From Lewinellaceae bacterium (GTDB lineage Bacteria > Bacteroidota > Bacteroidia > Chitinophagales > Saprospiraceae): a stretch of 64,000 nucleotides of DNA. Location: positions 186,001-250,000 of the forward strand of contig JACJYM010000002.1 in assembly GCA_020636155.1 (NCBI GenBank). The letters run 5' to 3'. Positions 17,005 to 25,478 of this stretch are shown here, one piece after another; positions within the stretch are counted from its first letter, which is position 1, and each line of letters starts with the position of its first letter. Both the position numbers and the translations under genes were made by a program. A model generated the notes under the pieces. The model searched no databases. It was given only the letters and a program-made list of their open reading frames with translations, and was not told the DNA's origin.

Positions 17005-18201
17005 ATGGCTAAAGAAACGTTTAACAGGAGCAAACCTCACGTAAACATAGGTACTATCGGACACGTTGACCACGGTAAGACTACTCTTACGGCTGCTATT
17101 ACTAATGTATTAGCTTCTCAAGGTTTAGCACAAAAGAAAGACTATGATTCAATTGATGCTGCTCCAGAAGAAAAAGAAAGAGGTATTACTATCAACACGG
17201 CTCACGTGGAGTATGAAACTGCTAACAGGCACTATGCTCACGTTGATTGTCCTGGTCACGCTGACTATGTAAAAAACATGGTTACGGGTGCTGCTCAAAT
17301 GGACGGAGCTATTTTGGTAGTTGCTGCGACTGATGGTCCAATGCCTCAAACAAGAGAACACATCCTACTTGCTAGACAGGTTGGAGTTCCTAAGATTGTG
17401 GTATTTATGAATAAGGTAGATCTAGTTGATGACGAAGAAATGTTAGAATTAGTGGAGATGGAAGTGAGAGAACTATTAGACCAATATGAGTTTGATGGTG
17501 ACAACTCTTCTATCATTAAAGGTTCTGCATTAAAAGCTTTGGAAGGAGACGCTTCTGGTGTTGCTGCTATTAATGACTTAATGGCTGCCGTTGATGCTGA
17601 AATTCCTGAGCCTGTGAGAGATGTTGATAAGCCTTTCTTAATGCCTATAGAAGATGTATTCTCTATCACAGGTAGAGGTACAGTTGCTACAGGTAGAATT
17701 GAAAGAGGTGTTATAAACACTGGTGATCCGGTTGAAATTATCGGTATGATGAAACCAGGTGAAAAACCTTTGACTTCTACTATCACTGGTGTAGAGATGT
17801 TTAGAAAAATCCTTGAAAGAGGAGAAGCAGGGGATAATGCTGGATTATTACTTAGAGGTATCGACAAAGAAGATATCAGAAGAGGTATGGTTATTGTAAA
17901 ACCAGGTTCAGTGACTCCTCATAGAAAATTCAAGTGCGAGGTTTATGTACTTGGTAAAGATGAAGGAGGAAGACATACTCCATTCTTTAATGGTTATAGA
18001 CCACAATTTTATTTCAGAACGACTGACGTTACGGGTGATGTGAAATTGCCAGATGGTGTAGAGATGGTTATGCCTGGTGATAATGTATCTCTTGAAGTTT
18101 CACTTTTGAGTCCTATCGCGATGGAGAAAGGTTTAAGATTTGCGATTAGAGAAGGTGGTAGAACAGTAGGTGCAGGTCAGGTGACTGAAATATTAGAATA
18201 A
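17005..18201 (+). CDS. tuf: Translation elongation factor Tu
   Basis: GTPase of 398 residues that delivers aminoacyl-tRNA to the ribosome. The G1 motif GHVDHGKTTL is at residues 19-28, the effector region has RGITINTAHVEYET, DCPGHADYVKNM is the G3 region near residue 81, and NKVD is G4 near residue 136. Domains 2 and 3 follow, with the conserved RGTVATGRIERG and a C-terminal REGGRTVGAGQV. The length is standard. Unlike the enterobacterial str operon, tuf here sits in the tRNA-tuf-tRNA-secE unit usual for Bacteroidota. An inverted repeat follows at 18229-18262. Confidence 0.98.
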   Translation: MAKETFNRSKPHVNIGTIGHVDHGKTTLTAAITNVLASQGLAQKKDYDSIDAAPEEKERGITINTAHVEYETANRHYAHVDCPGHADYVKNMVTGAAQMDGAILVVAATDGPMPQTREHILLARQVGVPKIVVFMNKVDLVDDEEMLELVEMEVRELLDQYEFDGDNSSIIKGSALKALEGDASGVAAINDLMAAVDAEIPEPVRDVDKPFLMPIEDVFSITGRGTVATGRIERGVINTGDPVEIIGMMKPGEKPLTSTITGVEMFRKILERGEAGDNAGLLLRGIDKEDIRRGMVIVKPGSVTPHRKFKCEVYVLGKDEGGRHTPFFNGYRPQFYFRTTDVTGDVKLPDGVEMVMPGDNVSLEVSLLSPIAMEKGLRFAIREGGRTVGAGQVTEILE

Positions 18202-18228
18202 GATTTTAAAGAATATCTTATAAAAAAT

Positions 18229-18262
18229 GAAAATTAAGCACTTATTTAAGTGCTTAATTTTC
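18229..18262 (+). terminator. Long hairpin after tuf (terminator or attenuator)
   Basis: A perfect 16-bp inverted repeat, GAAAATTAAGCACTTA and its complement, separated by two bases. The 3' arm ends in AATTTTC rather than an extended T-run, so it may terminate only partly and let tRNA-Trp and secE be read from upstream. Confidence 0.6.
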
Positions 18263-18296
18263 GTATTTAAATAAATTTCATTTTTGAAATTGTTTT

Positions 18297-18369
18297 AGGG
18301 GAGTAGCTCAATTGGTAGAGCGACGGTCTCCAAAACCGTAGGCTGCGGGTTCGATTCCTGTCTCCCCTG
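18297..18369 (+). tRNA. tRNA-Trp (CCA)
   Basis: A 73-nt cloverleaf. Acceptor AGGGGAG pairs with CTCCCCT, discriminator G. Anticodon stem ACGGT/ACCGT with loop CTCCAAA gives CCA. It lies between tuf and secE, the usual place in this phylum. Confidence 0.95.
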
Positions 18370-18416
18370 CAAAATATTAGAATTACTTAAATGGTAAACT
18401 TCTAAAATAGTTAAAT

Positions 18417-18605
18417 ATGAATAGTTTTGTTACCTATATAAAGGAGAGTTATGATGAATTAGTACACCACGTAACATGGCCTACTTGGCCTGAGTTATTG
18501 AGTAGTGCTAATTTGGTGCTTATTGCTTCTATCATGATTGCTATCACTGTTTTCCTGATGGATACAGTTGCAAATTCAATTCTGGAATTCATCTATACGA
18601 TATAA
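18417..18605 (+). CDS. secE: Preprotein translocase subunit SecE
   Basis: Single-pass inner-membrane protein of 62 residues that clamps SecY in the Sec translocon. The amphipathic helix and hinge carry the family motif VTWPTWPEL near residues 19-27, followed by one transmembrane helix (about 32-58). The short form without extra N-terminal helices is normal outside the Enterobacteria. It lies 12 bp before nusG. Confidence 0.93.
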   Translation: MNSFVTYIKESYDELVHHVTWPTWPELLSSANLVLIASIMIAITVFLMDTVANSILEFIYTI

Positions 18606-18617
18606 TATTATAAGCTA

Positions 18618-19166
18618 ATGGATTCTGATAAGAGATGGTATTCGTTAAGAGTAATTAGCGGTCAAGAGAAAAAGATTAAAGAGAAGATTGAGTTAGAAGT
18701 TAACCGATCGGGTTGGTCAGATGTCATTACTCAAATTTTAGTTCCGACCGAAAAGGTTTATAAAATACGTAATGGTAAAAAGGTAATAATAGAGAGAAAT
18801 ATTCTGCCTGGCTATATTTTGGTTGAAGCTTTATTGGGAAAATTTTCTGGTGAAATGATTCAATCAATCTCTAATTTGACCAATGTTATTGGTTTTTTAG
18901 GTAAAAATAATCCAATTCCTATGCAACAAGCCGAGGCGAATAGAATGCTGGGTAAAGTGGATGCATCTTCAGAAGCTGGCGAGATGATGATTGAGCCTTA
19001 TTTAGAAGGGGAAACGGTTAAAATCATTGATGGTCCATTTAATGATTTTGTAGGGGATATTAAAGAAGTTAACGAAGAGAAGAAAAAGCTAAAAGTTATT
19101 GTGAAGATATTTGGAAGAGGGACTGAAGTGGAGCTTAATTTTATGCAAGTAGAAAAACAATCTTGA
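18618..19166 (+). CDS. nusG: Transcription termination/antitermination protein NusG
   Basis: Protein of 182 residues that binds the beta-prime clamp of RNA polymerase and links it to ribosomes or Rho. The N-terminal NGN domain opens with WYSLRVISGQEKKIKEKI and contains the LPGYILVE signature near residue 69. A KOW domain at the C-terminus (about 125-180) has GETVKIIDGPFNDFVGDI. Length and domain order are standard. Confidence 0.96.
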   Translation: MDSDKRWYSLRVISGQEKKIKEKIELEVNRSGWSDVITQILVPTEKVYKIRNGKKVIIERNILPGYILVEALLGKFSGEMIQSISNLTNVIGFLGKNNPIPMQQAEANRMLGKVDASSEAGEMMIEPYLEGETVKIIDGPFNDFVGDIKEVNEEKKKLKVIVKIFGRGTEVELNFMQVEKQS

Positions 19167-19240
19167 TTTTCGCTTTTATGCTTCCAGCGACTAATTAAGA
19201 AATTTTTATTAATATTTATTGATAATAGAATTTTAAAAAA

Positions 19241-19696
19241 ATGGCAAAGGAAATTGATGTTTTTGTAAAACTCCAAGTGAAAGGTGGTCAAGCCAACCCT
19301 GCACCTCCAGTAGGACCGGCACTCGGTGCTAAAGGTGTGAATATAATGGAATTTTGCAAAAGATTTAATGCAGAAACACAAGAAAGTCAGGGTAAATTAT
19401 TACCTGTTGTAATAACAGTATATAAGGATAAGTCTTTTGACTTTATAGTTAAAACACCTCCAGCGGCAAACCAGTTATTAGAAGCTGCAAAATTGAAAAG
19501 TGGCTCCCCACAATCTAACCGAAACAAAGTTGGTTCAGTGACTTGGGATCAAGTAAGAGAAATTGCTCAAATTAAAATGCCTGATTTGAATGCATTTACG
19601 ATTGAATCAGCAATGAAAATGGTAGCTGGAACTGCTAGAAGTATGGGTATTACTATTTCAGGTGATGCTCCTTGGGCAGTAGTGATAATTAATTAG
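19241..19696 (+). CDS. rplK: 50S ribosomal protein L11
   Basis: Protein of 151 residues that binds the GTPase-associated region of 23S rRNA. The N-terminal domain has KLQVKGGQANPAPPVGPALG with the conserved proline pair. The C-terminal rRNA-binding domain includes KVGSVTWDQVREIAQIKMPDLNA in shortened form, then SAMKMVAGTARSMGI. It is a few residues longer than the usual 141-147 because of a short C-terminal extension. Confidence 0.97.
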   Translation: MAKEIDVFVKLQVKGGQANPAPPVGPALGAKGVNIMEFCKRFNAETQESQGKLLPVVITVYKDKSFDFIVKTPPAANQLLEAAKLKSGSPQSNRNKVGSVTWDQVREIAQIKMPDLNAFTIESAMKMVAGTARSMGITISGDAPWAVVIIN

Positions 19697-19755
19697 TATT
19701 TTTTTAACAAGGAAGTAGAGTTCAAATCTACGTTATTACCTTAAAACTTTATATA

Positions 19756-20448
19756 ATGTCAAAAATTTCTAAAAAAGAAAAGAAGCGAATGCAAAGGTTG
19801 ATGACAAAGCTTATTACAGTTTATCTGATGCAGCAGCCTTAGTTAAAGATGTCAACATTAGCAAAGTTTAATGCTTCAGTTGATATTACACATCAGATTA
19901 GGTGTTGATCCAAGAAAAGCAGATCAGGCAATCAGAGGTACCGTGACGTTACCAAATGGAACTGGAAAAGTTAAAAAGTTTTAGTATTATGTACTCCTGA
20001 TAAGGAGCAAGAAGCAAAAGATGCTGGTGCTGATTATGTCGGTCTCGATGAATACGTACAAAAAATTCAACAAGGTTGGACAGATGTAGACGTGGTTATT
20101 GCGACACCTAATGTTATGGCAAAAGTGGGGCAGATAGGTAGAATTTTGGGGCCGAGAGGTTTAATGCCTAACCCAAAAACTGGAACGGTAACTTTAAATG
20201 TTGGTTCAGCTGTTGAAGACGTAAAGCAAGGTAAGGTATCTTTTAGAGTGGATAAATATGGTATCATCCATAATTCCATAGGCAGAGTGTCATTTACACC
20301 TGAGCAATTAGTACAAAACGCAACCGAATTAGTTCATACACTTGAAAAGATGAAGCCTTCATCTGCCAAAGGAACTTATATGAAGTCAATTTCTATAGCT
20401 TCAACTATGAGTCCTGGTATAAAGGTTGATCCGAAATCTATTAAGTAA
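19756..20448 (+). pseudogene. rplA: 50S ribosomal protein L1, interrupted by four single-base indels
   Basis: L1 lines the ribosomal L1 stalk and can repress its own operon. As written, translation from ATG 19756 stops at TAG 19840-19842 after 28 residues. Homology to L1 continues by changing frame: 19756-19784; one base short, then 19785-19865 (ANAKVDDKAYYSLSDAAAL); one extra G at 19866, then 19867-19893; one extra base near 19894, then 19895-19974 (RLGVDPRKADQAIRGTVTL); one A missing in the run 19973-19977, then 19975-20448 (LGPRGLMPNPKTGTV and the normal end). The changes sum to zero, and the repaired gene encodes 230 residues, the normal L1 size. In a conserved ribosomal operon this most likely reflects sequence or assembly error, not decay. 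Confidence 0.85.
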
Positions 20449-20467
20449 CTTACAAATTAAATTAGAC

Positions 20468-20998
20468 ATGTTAAAGACAGAAAAAACATTAGTAATCAGT
20501 GAGTTAAAGGAGAAATTTCAGAATGCAACCAACTTTTATCTCACAGATTCATCTACTTTATCAGTAGCACAGATCAATAAATTTAGAAGACTATGTTATG
20601 ATAAAGGAATAGAGGTTAAAGTAGTAAAAAATAGTTTGGTACAAAAAGCATTAGAATCATTTGATGCAGATAAAAATTTTGACAAACTATATGATGTATT
20701 AAAAGGTCCTTCAACCTTATTAATTTCTGACACAGCAAATCTTCCGGCCAAAGTAATAAAAGAGTTTAGAGGTGCAAAAGGCGTAAAGCCAGCCATAAAA
20801 GCTGCTTATATTGATACAGCCGTATTTTTTGGTGACGACCAATTAGATGAATTGGCAAAGTTGAAATCAAAAGAAGAATTGTTAGGAGAAATTATCGGAT
20901 TATTACAATCACCTGCGAAAAACGTGATCGGTGCATTGAAATCTGGTGGAAACACTATTGCGGGACTTGTGAAAGCTCTAGAAGAAAGAGCTCAATAA
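20468..20998 (+). CDS. rplJ: 50S ribosomal protein L10
   Basis: Protein of 176 residues that anchors the L7/L12 stalk dimers to the ribosome. It opens MLKTEKTLVISELKEKF and has the family core FRRLCYDKGIEVKVVKNSL, then the C-terminal helix that binds L7/L12. The frame is open back to 20426, but that would overlap rplA; ATG 20468 gives the usual N-terminus and leaves 19 bp after the rplA stop. Confidence 0.95.
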   Translation: MLKTEKTLVISELKEKFQNATNFYLTDSSTLSVAQINKFRRLCYDKGIEVKVVKNSLVQKALESFDADKNFDKLYDVLKGPSTLLISDTANLPAKVIKEFRGAKGVKPAIKAAYIDTAVFFGDDQLDELAKLKSKEELLGEIIGLLQSPAKNVIGALKSGGNTIAGLVKALEERAQ

Positions 20999-21067
20999 TT
21001 GCGGCTTCCAAGACAACGCAACTCATAAATTATTATTGATTAGCGAAAAATTAAAAAATCCATTAAA

Positions 21068-21448
21068 ATGGCAGACTTAAAATCATTTGCAGAGCAACTA
21101 GTTAACTTAACAGTTAAAGAAGTTAATGAATTAGCTCAAATTCTTAAAGACGAATATGGTATCGAACCGGCTGCGGCAGCAGTGGCAGTAGCAGCTCCTG
21201 CAGCAGGAGGTGGTGCAGCTGATGCAGCAGAAGAAAAGACAGATTTCGATGTAGTATTAACTTCAGCTGGTGCTGCAAAACTTGCAGTAGTTAAAGAAGT
21301 TAAAACTCTATTGAATCTTGGTCTTAAAGAGGCTAAAGATATCGTAGATGGTGCTCCAGCGACTGTTAAAGCTGGTGTTCCTAAGGCTGAGGCTGAGTCT
21401 TTAAAAGCTGCGCTTGAGGCGGCTGGTGCTTCTGTAGAATTGAAGTAA
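21068..21448 (+). CDS. rplL: 50S ribosomal protein L7/L12
   Basis: Stalk protein of 126 residues that recruits translation GTPases. The N-terminal dimerisation domain (about 1-32) ends KDEYGIEPA, followed by an alanine/glycine-rich hinge (about 33-52). The C-terminal domain carries FDVVLTSAG, the helix KEVKTLLNLGLKEAKDIVD and the closing EAAGASVELK. It is followed by a 179-bp gap with two hairpins before rpoB. Confidence 0.97.
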   Translation: MADLKSFAEQLVNLTVKEVNELAQILKDEYGIEPAAAAVAVAAPAAGGGAADAAEEKTDFDVVLTSAGAAKLAVVKEVKTLLNLGLKEAKDIVDGAPATVKAGVPKAEAESLKAALEAAGASVELK

Positions 21449-21456
21449 TACAAATA

Positions 21457-21533
21457 ATATGGACTTAATCCAGGTAATTAAGTCATATTAAAATTTGACA
21501 TTGGCTTAACTGGTTGTAAAAATCGGTTAAGCC
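21457..21533 (+). promoter_or_regulatory. Two hairpins in the rplL-rpoB gap, candidate attenuator
   Basis: Hairpin 1 is GACTTAAT (21462-21469) with ATTAAGTC (21477-21484), extended by four more pairs around a bulged G at 21461. Hairpin 2 is GGCTTAAC (21503-21510) with GTTAAGCC (21526-21533). Neither has a strong T-run. Partial termination or RNA processing between ribosomal protein genes and rpoBC is known in other bacteria; here it is inferred from position. Confidence 0.4.
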
Positions 21534-21627
21534 TGTTGTCGTTTGATTGATAGAATCTCTTACATTACAAAACATATAGAGTATATCGGCTGTTATAGTC
21601 CTTGTACTTTTTAAATAGAACAGTAAA

Positions 21628-24600
21628 ATGTCAGCAAACGGAATTGTTTCTTATGCCTTTGATTCCAGAATCAACTTTGGCAAAATCAAATTATCTTCTA
21701 ATAGTCCCGACCTACTAGAAATACAACTTAAATCATTTCAGGAGTTTTTTCAACTTGATACGACGCCTGAAAATCGTGGTAATGAAGGTCTTTACAAAGT
21801 TTTTCAAGAAAATTTTCCAATCACAGATGCGAGAAATATTTTTGTTCTTGAATTTCTTGATTACTTCATAGACCCACCAAGATACTCCATTGATGAGTGC
21901 ATGGAACGTGGTTTGACGTATAGCGTACCTCTTAAAGCAAAACTTAGATTGTCTTGTAATGATGAGGAACACGTTGACTTTCAAACGATAGTTCAAGATG
22001 TTTTCCTTGGAAACATCCCGTATATGACACCCAAAGGTACTTTTGTGATAAATGGTGCTGAAAGAGTGGTTGTGTCTCAATTACATAGATCACCTGGTGT
22101 GTTCTTTTCACAAACCTTCCACCCGAATGGATCAAAAATTTACTCGGCGAGAGTGATACCTTTTAAAGGGGCTTGGATGGAATTTGCGACAGACATCAAT
22201 TCGGTGATGTATGCCTATATTGATAGAAAAAAGAAGTTTCCGGTAACCACTTTGCTTCGTGCAATCGGATATGATAGTGACCGAGAAATATTAAATATAT
22301 TTGACCTCTCGGAAGAAATCGAAGTTTCAAAAAAATCATTAAAAGCGGCTATTGGTAGAAAATTGGCAGCGAGGGTTTTAAGAAAATGGACTGAAGATTT
22401 TGTGGATGAGGATACAGGAGAGGTTGTAACCATTGAAAGGAATGAAATCATCGTAGAAAGGGATGTAGAGCTTGATGAAGAGAACATTGAGCTAATCTTG
22501 GACGCTGATTTGGATACCATAATCCTTCAAAAAGAAGATTTGGATGAAGATTATTCAATCATCTATAACACTTTACAAAAGGATCCATCGAGCTCTGAAG
22601 CGGAAGCCGTTACGCAGATTTATAGACAATTAAGAGGTAGTGATCCACCGGATGAAGAGACTGCAAGAGGTATAATTGATAAGTTGTTCTTCTCAGATAA
22701 GAGATACAATTTGGGAGATGTTGGACGATATAAGATAAATAGAAAATTGAATCTTGACATCCCTAGAGATACCTTAGTTTTGACCAAAGAAGATATTATA
22801 TCTATCGTCAAATATTTGGTTTCACTAATAAATCAAAAGGCGGAGTTAGATGATATCGATCATTTGAGCAATAGACGTGTGAGAACGGTAGGAGAACAAT
22901 TGTATGCTCAGTTTGGTGTGGGTCTTGCGAGAATGGCGAGAACAATCAGAGAGAGAATGAATGTCCGAGATAATGAGGTGTTTACACCGATTGATCTAAT
23001 TAATGCAAGGACACTTTCTTCTGTGATTAACTCATTTTTTGGAACAAGTCAGCTTTCTCAGTTTTTGGATCAAACAAATCCACTTTCTGAGATTACGCAT
23101 AAAAGAAGAATTTCTGCCCTTGGACCTGGAGGTTTGAGTAGAGAGAGAGCAGGATTTGAGGTAAGGGACGTTCACTATTCTCACTACGGACGTCTATGTA
23201 CTATTGAGACACCGGAAGGTCCAAACATTGGCTTGATTTCCACGCTTTGCGTTCATGCCAAGGTAAATAAAATGGGTTTCTTAGAAACACCATATCGAGA
23301 GGTAGTAGAATGTAAAGTTAACCTTGATGGAGATGGAATTTATCTCTCTGCAGAGGGTGAAGATTATAAAAAAATTGCTCAGGCAAATGCCATTATCGAT
23401 GAGAAAGGTGCTTTCTTAAGTGATAGAGTAAAATGTAGAGAACACGGTGATTTCCCGGTATTGACACCTGAGGAAATCGAATATATGGATGTTGCCCCGA
23501 ACCAAATTGTGGGAGTATCTGCATCCTTGATTCCATTTTTGGAAAATGATGATGCCAACCGTGCCTTGATGGGATCTAACATGCAACGTCAAGCTGTTCC
23601 ATTACTTAACCCTAAATCACCGATTGTAGGTACGGGTTTGGAAGCAGCAGTGGCCAAGGATTCTAGAATGTTGATAAATGCAGAAGGCGATGGTGTGGTA
23701 GAATGGGTGGATGCCAATGAAATTGTCATTCGCTATGATATCACTGAAGAGGATAAATTGGTTTCTTTTGATGACAATATCAAAACTTATAAATTAACCA
23801 AATTTAGAAGAACCAACCAAGGTACTTGCATCAATTTGAAACCTATTGTTCATAAGGGTGATAGAGTATCTAAAGGAAGTTTACTTTGCGAAGGATATGC
23901 GACTGAAAAAGGTGAATTAGCTCTTGGTCAAAACCTAATGGTGGCGTTCATGCCTTGGAAGGGGTATAACTTTGAGGATGCGATTGTGCTTTCTGAAAGA
24001 GTGGTGAAAGAGGATATTTTTACTTCATTACACATTGAGAATTTTGATTTAGATATCAGAGATACAAAGCTTGGAGAAGAGGAATTGACCAATGATATAC
24101 CTAACGTAAGCGAAGAAGCAACCAAAGATTTGGACGAAAACGGTATCATCAGAGTCGGTGCTTGGGTGAATGAAGGGGACATTCTCATTGGAAAAATTAC
24201 TCCAAAAGGAGAATCTGATCCTACGCCGGAGGAAAAACTATTGAGAGCGATATTCGGTGATAAAGCAGGCGATGTAAAGGACGTGTCTTTAAAAGCACCT
24301 CCATCAACGAAAGGAGTCATCATCGACAAACAATTGTTTGCAAGAGCAAAGAAAGATAAGTATCAGAAAGTTCAGGAGAAAGAACTATTGTCCCAATTGG
24401 AGGATAGACATGCGATTGCCATGAACGAGTTGAGAACAATTCTTGTGGACAAATTGATGAGTCTTCTTGATGGTACTTTATCAGAAGGAGTGTCAAGTAT
24501 CTATAAAGAAGAGTTGGTGTCAAAAGGGACTAAATTTTCAGCCAAAGTTTTGAAGGAGTTGGATTATACTCAAGTAGATTACTCAAACTGGACAAAAGAT

Positions 24601-25449
24601 GCGAAAACGAATAGTCTAATTGCTCGTATTCTTCATAATTACACCATCAAATCTAATGAAGAACTAAGTAGATACAAGAGAGAGAAATTTAATATTAGCA
24701 TTGGTGATGAGCTTCCAGCAGGTGTATTGAAACTTGCTAAAGTCTATTTAGCTAAGAAGAGAAAGCTTAAAGTGGGTGATAAATTGGCGGGAAGACACGG
24801 TAATAAAGGTATCGTTTCGAGAATTGTCAGGGAGGAGGATATGCCGTTCCTTGAAGATGGAACGCCAGTTGATATCGTATTGAATCCATTGGGAGTACCT
24901 TCTAGGATGAACTTGGGACAAATCTTCGAGACTGTACTTGGATGGGCTGGTAAGCAATTAGGAACCAAGTTTGCGACACCGATTTTTGACGGAGCTAGTT
25001 TGGATGATATTGAATCTTACATCCAAAAAGCCAAATTACCTTCTTTGGGTCAAACTTACTTGTGTGACGGTGAAACTGGTGATAAATTCCACCAGCAGGC
25101 GACAGTAGGTGTTATCTACATGTTGAAATTATCACACATGGTTGATGATAAAATGCATGCAAGATCTATCGGGCCATACTCGTTGATTACGCAGCAGCCA
25201 CTTGGAGGTAAAGCACAGTTTGGTGGTCAGAGATTTGGAGAGATGGAGGTATGGGCTCTTGAAGCTTTTGGAGCATCTAATATCCTAAGAGAGTTGTTGA
25301 CTATCAAATCTGATGATATTATAGGTCGTGCAAAAGCTTATGAAGCGATTGTCAAAGGTGAGAATATTCCTGAGCCACACATTCCGGAATCATTCAATGT
25401 ATTAGTACATGAATTGAGAGGATTGGCACTGGATATTAAGTTTGATTAA
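21628..25449 (+). CDS. rpoB: DNA-directed RNA polymerase subunit beta
   Basis: Protein of 1273 residues forming one pincer of RNA polymerase. The rifampicin-pocket segment near residues 470-510 reads GTSQLSQFLDQTNPLSEITH followed by KRRISALGPGG. The residues whose change gives resistance (the S and Q of SQF, D of DQ, H of ITH, and the last S) are all in the wild-type state; one position differs from E. coli (T for N after DQ). The C-terminal part has KLAGRHGNKGIVS and QPLGGKAQFGGQRFGEMEVW. The length is typical for Bacteroidota, and rpoC follows after 29 bp. Confidence 0.98.
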   Translation: MSANGIVSYAFDSRINFGKIKLSSNSPDLLEIQLKSFQEFFQLDTTPENRGNEGLYKVFQENFPITDARNIFVLEFLDYFIDPPRYSIDECMERGLTYSVPLKAKLRLSCNDEEHVDFQTIVQDVFLGNIPYMTPKGTFVINGAERVVVSQLHRSPGVFFSQTFHPNGSKIYSARVIPFKGAWMEFATDINSVMYAYIDRKKKFPVTTLLRAIGYDSDREILNIFDLSEEIEVSKKSLKAAIGRKLAARVLRKWTEDFVDEDTGEVVTIERNEIIVERDVELDEENIELILDADLDTIILQKEDLDEDYSIIYNTLQKDPSSSEAEAVTQIYRQLRGSDPPDEETARGIIDKLFFSDKRYNLGDVGRYKINRKLNLDIPRDTLVLTKEDIISIVKYLVSLINQKAELDDIDHLSNRRVRTVGEQLYAQFGVGLARMARTIRERMNVRDNEVFTPIDLINARTLSSVINSFFGTSQLSQFLDQTNPLSEITHKRRISALGPGGLSRERAGFEVRDVHYSHYGRLCTIETPEGPNIGLISTLCVHAKVNKMGFLETPYREVVECKVNLDGDGIYLSAEGEDYKKIAQANAIIDEKGAFLSDRVKCREHGDFPVLTPEEIEYMDVAPNQIVGVSASLIPFLENDDANRALMGSNMQRQAVPLLNPKSPIVGTGLEAAVAKDSRMLINAEGDGVVEWVDANEIVIRYDITEEDKLVSFDDNIKTYKLTKFRRTNQGTCINLKPIVHKGDRVSKGSLLCEGYATEKGELALGQNLMVAFMPWKGYNFEDAIVLSERVVKEDIFTSLHIENFDLDIRDTKLGEEELTNDIPNVSEEATKDLDENGIIRVGAWVNEGDILIGKITPKGESDPTPEEKLLRAIFGDKAGDVKDVSLKAPPSTKGVIIDKQLFARAKKDKYQKVQEKELLSQLEDRHAIAMNELRTILVDKLMSLLDGTLSEGVSSIYKEELVSKGTKFSAKVLKELDYTQVDYSNWTKDAKTNSLIARILHNYTIKSNEELSRYKREKFNISIGDELPAGVLKLAKVYLAKKRKLKVGDKLAGRHGNKGIVSRIVREEDMPFLEDGTPVDIVLNPLGVPSRMNLGQIFETVLGWAGKQLGTKFATPIFDGASLDDIESYIQKAKLPSLGQTYLCDGETGDKFHQQATVGVIYMLKLSHMVDDKMHARSIGPYSLITQQPLGGKAQFGGQRFGEMEVWALEAFGASNILRELLTIKSDDIIGRAKAYEAIVKGENIPEPHIPESFNVLVHELRGLALDIKFD

Positions 25450-25478
25450 TTTTTTATTGAAAATATTAATATAAAAAA

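Noticed and set aside
17346..17867. 173-codon minus-strand frame opposite tuf
   Set aside because: It lies wholly inside the intact EF-Tu gene and its serine/isoleucine-rich translation mirrors tuf codon bias.
18276..18289. TTTCA-N4-TGAAA before tRNA-Trp as a third GbsR site
   Set aside because: The spacer is 4 bp rather than 8, which would place the arms on a different face of the helix; likely chance in AT-rich DNA.
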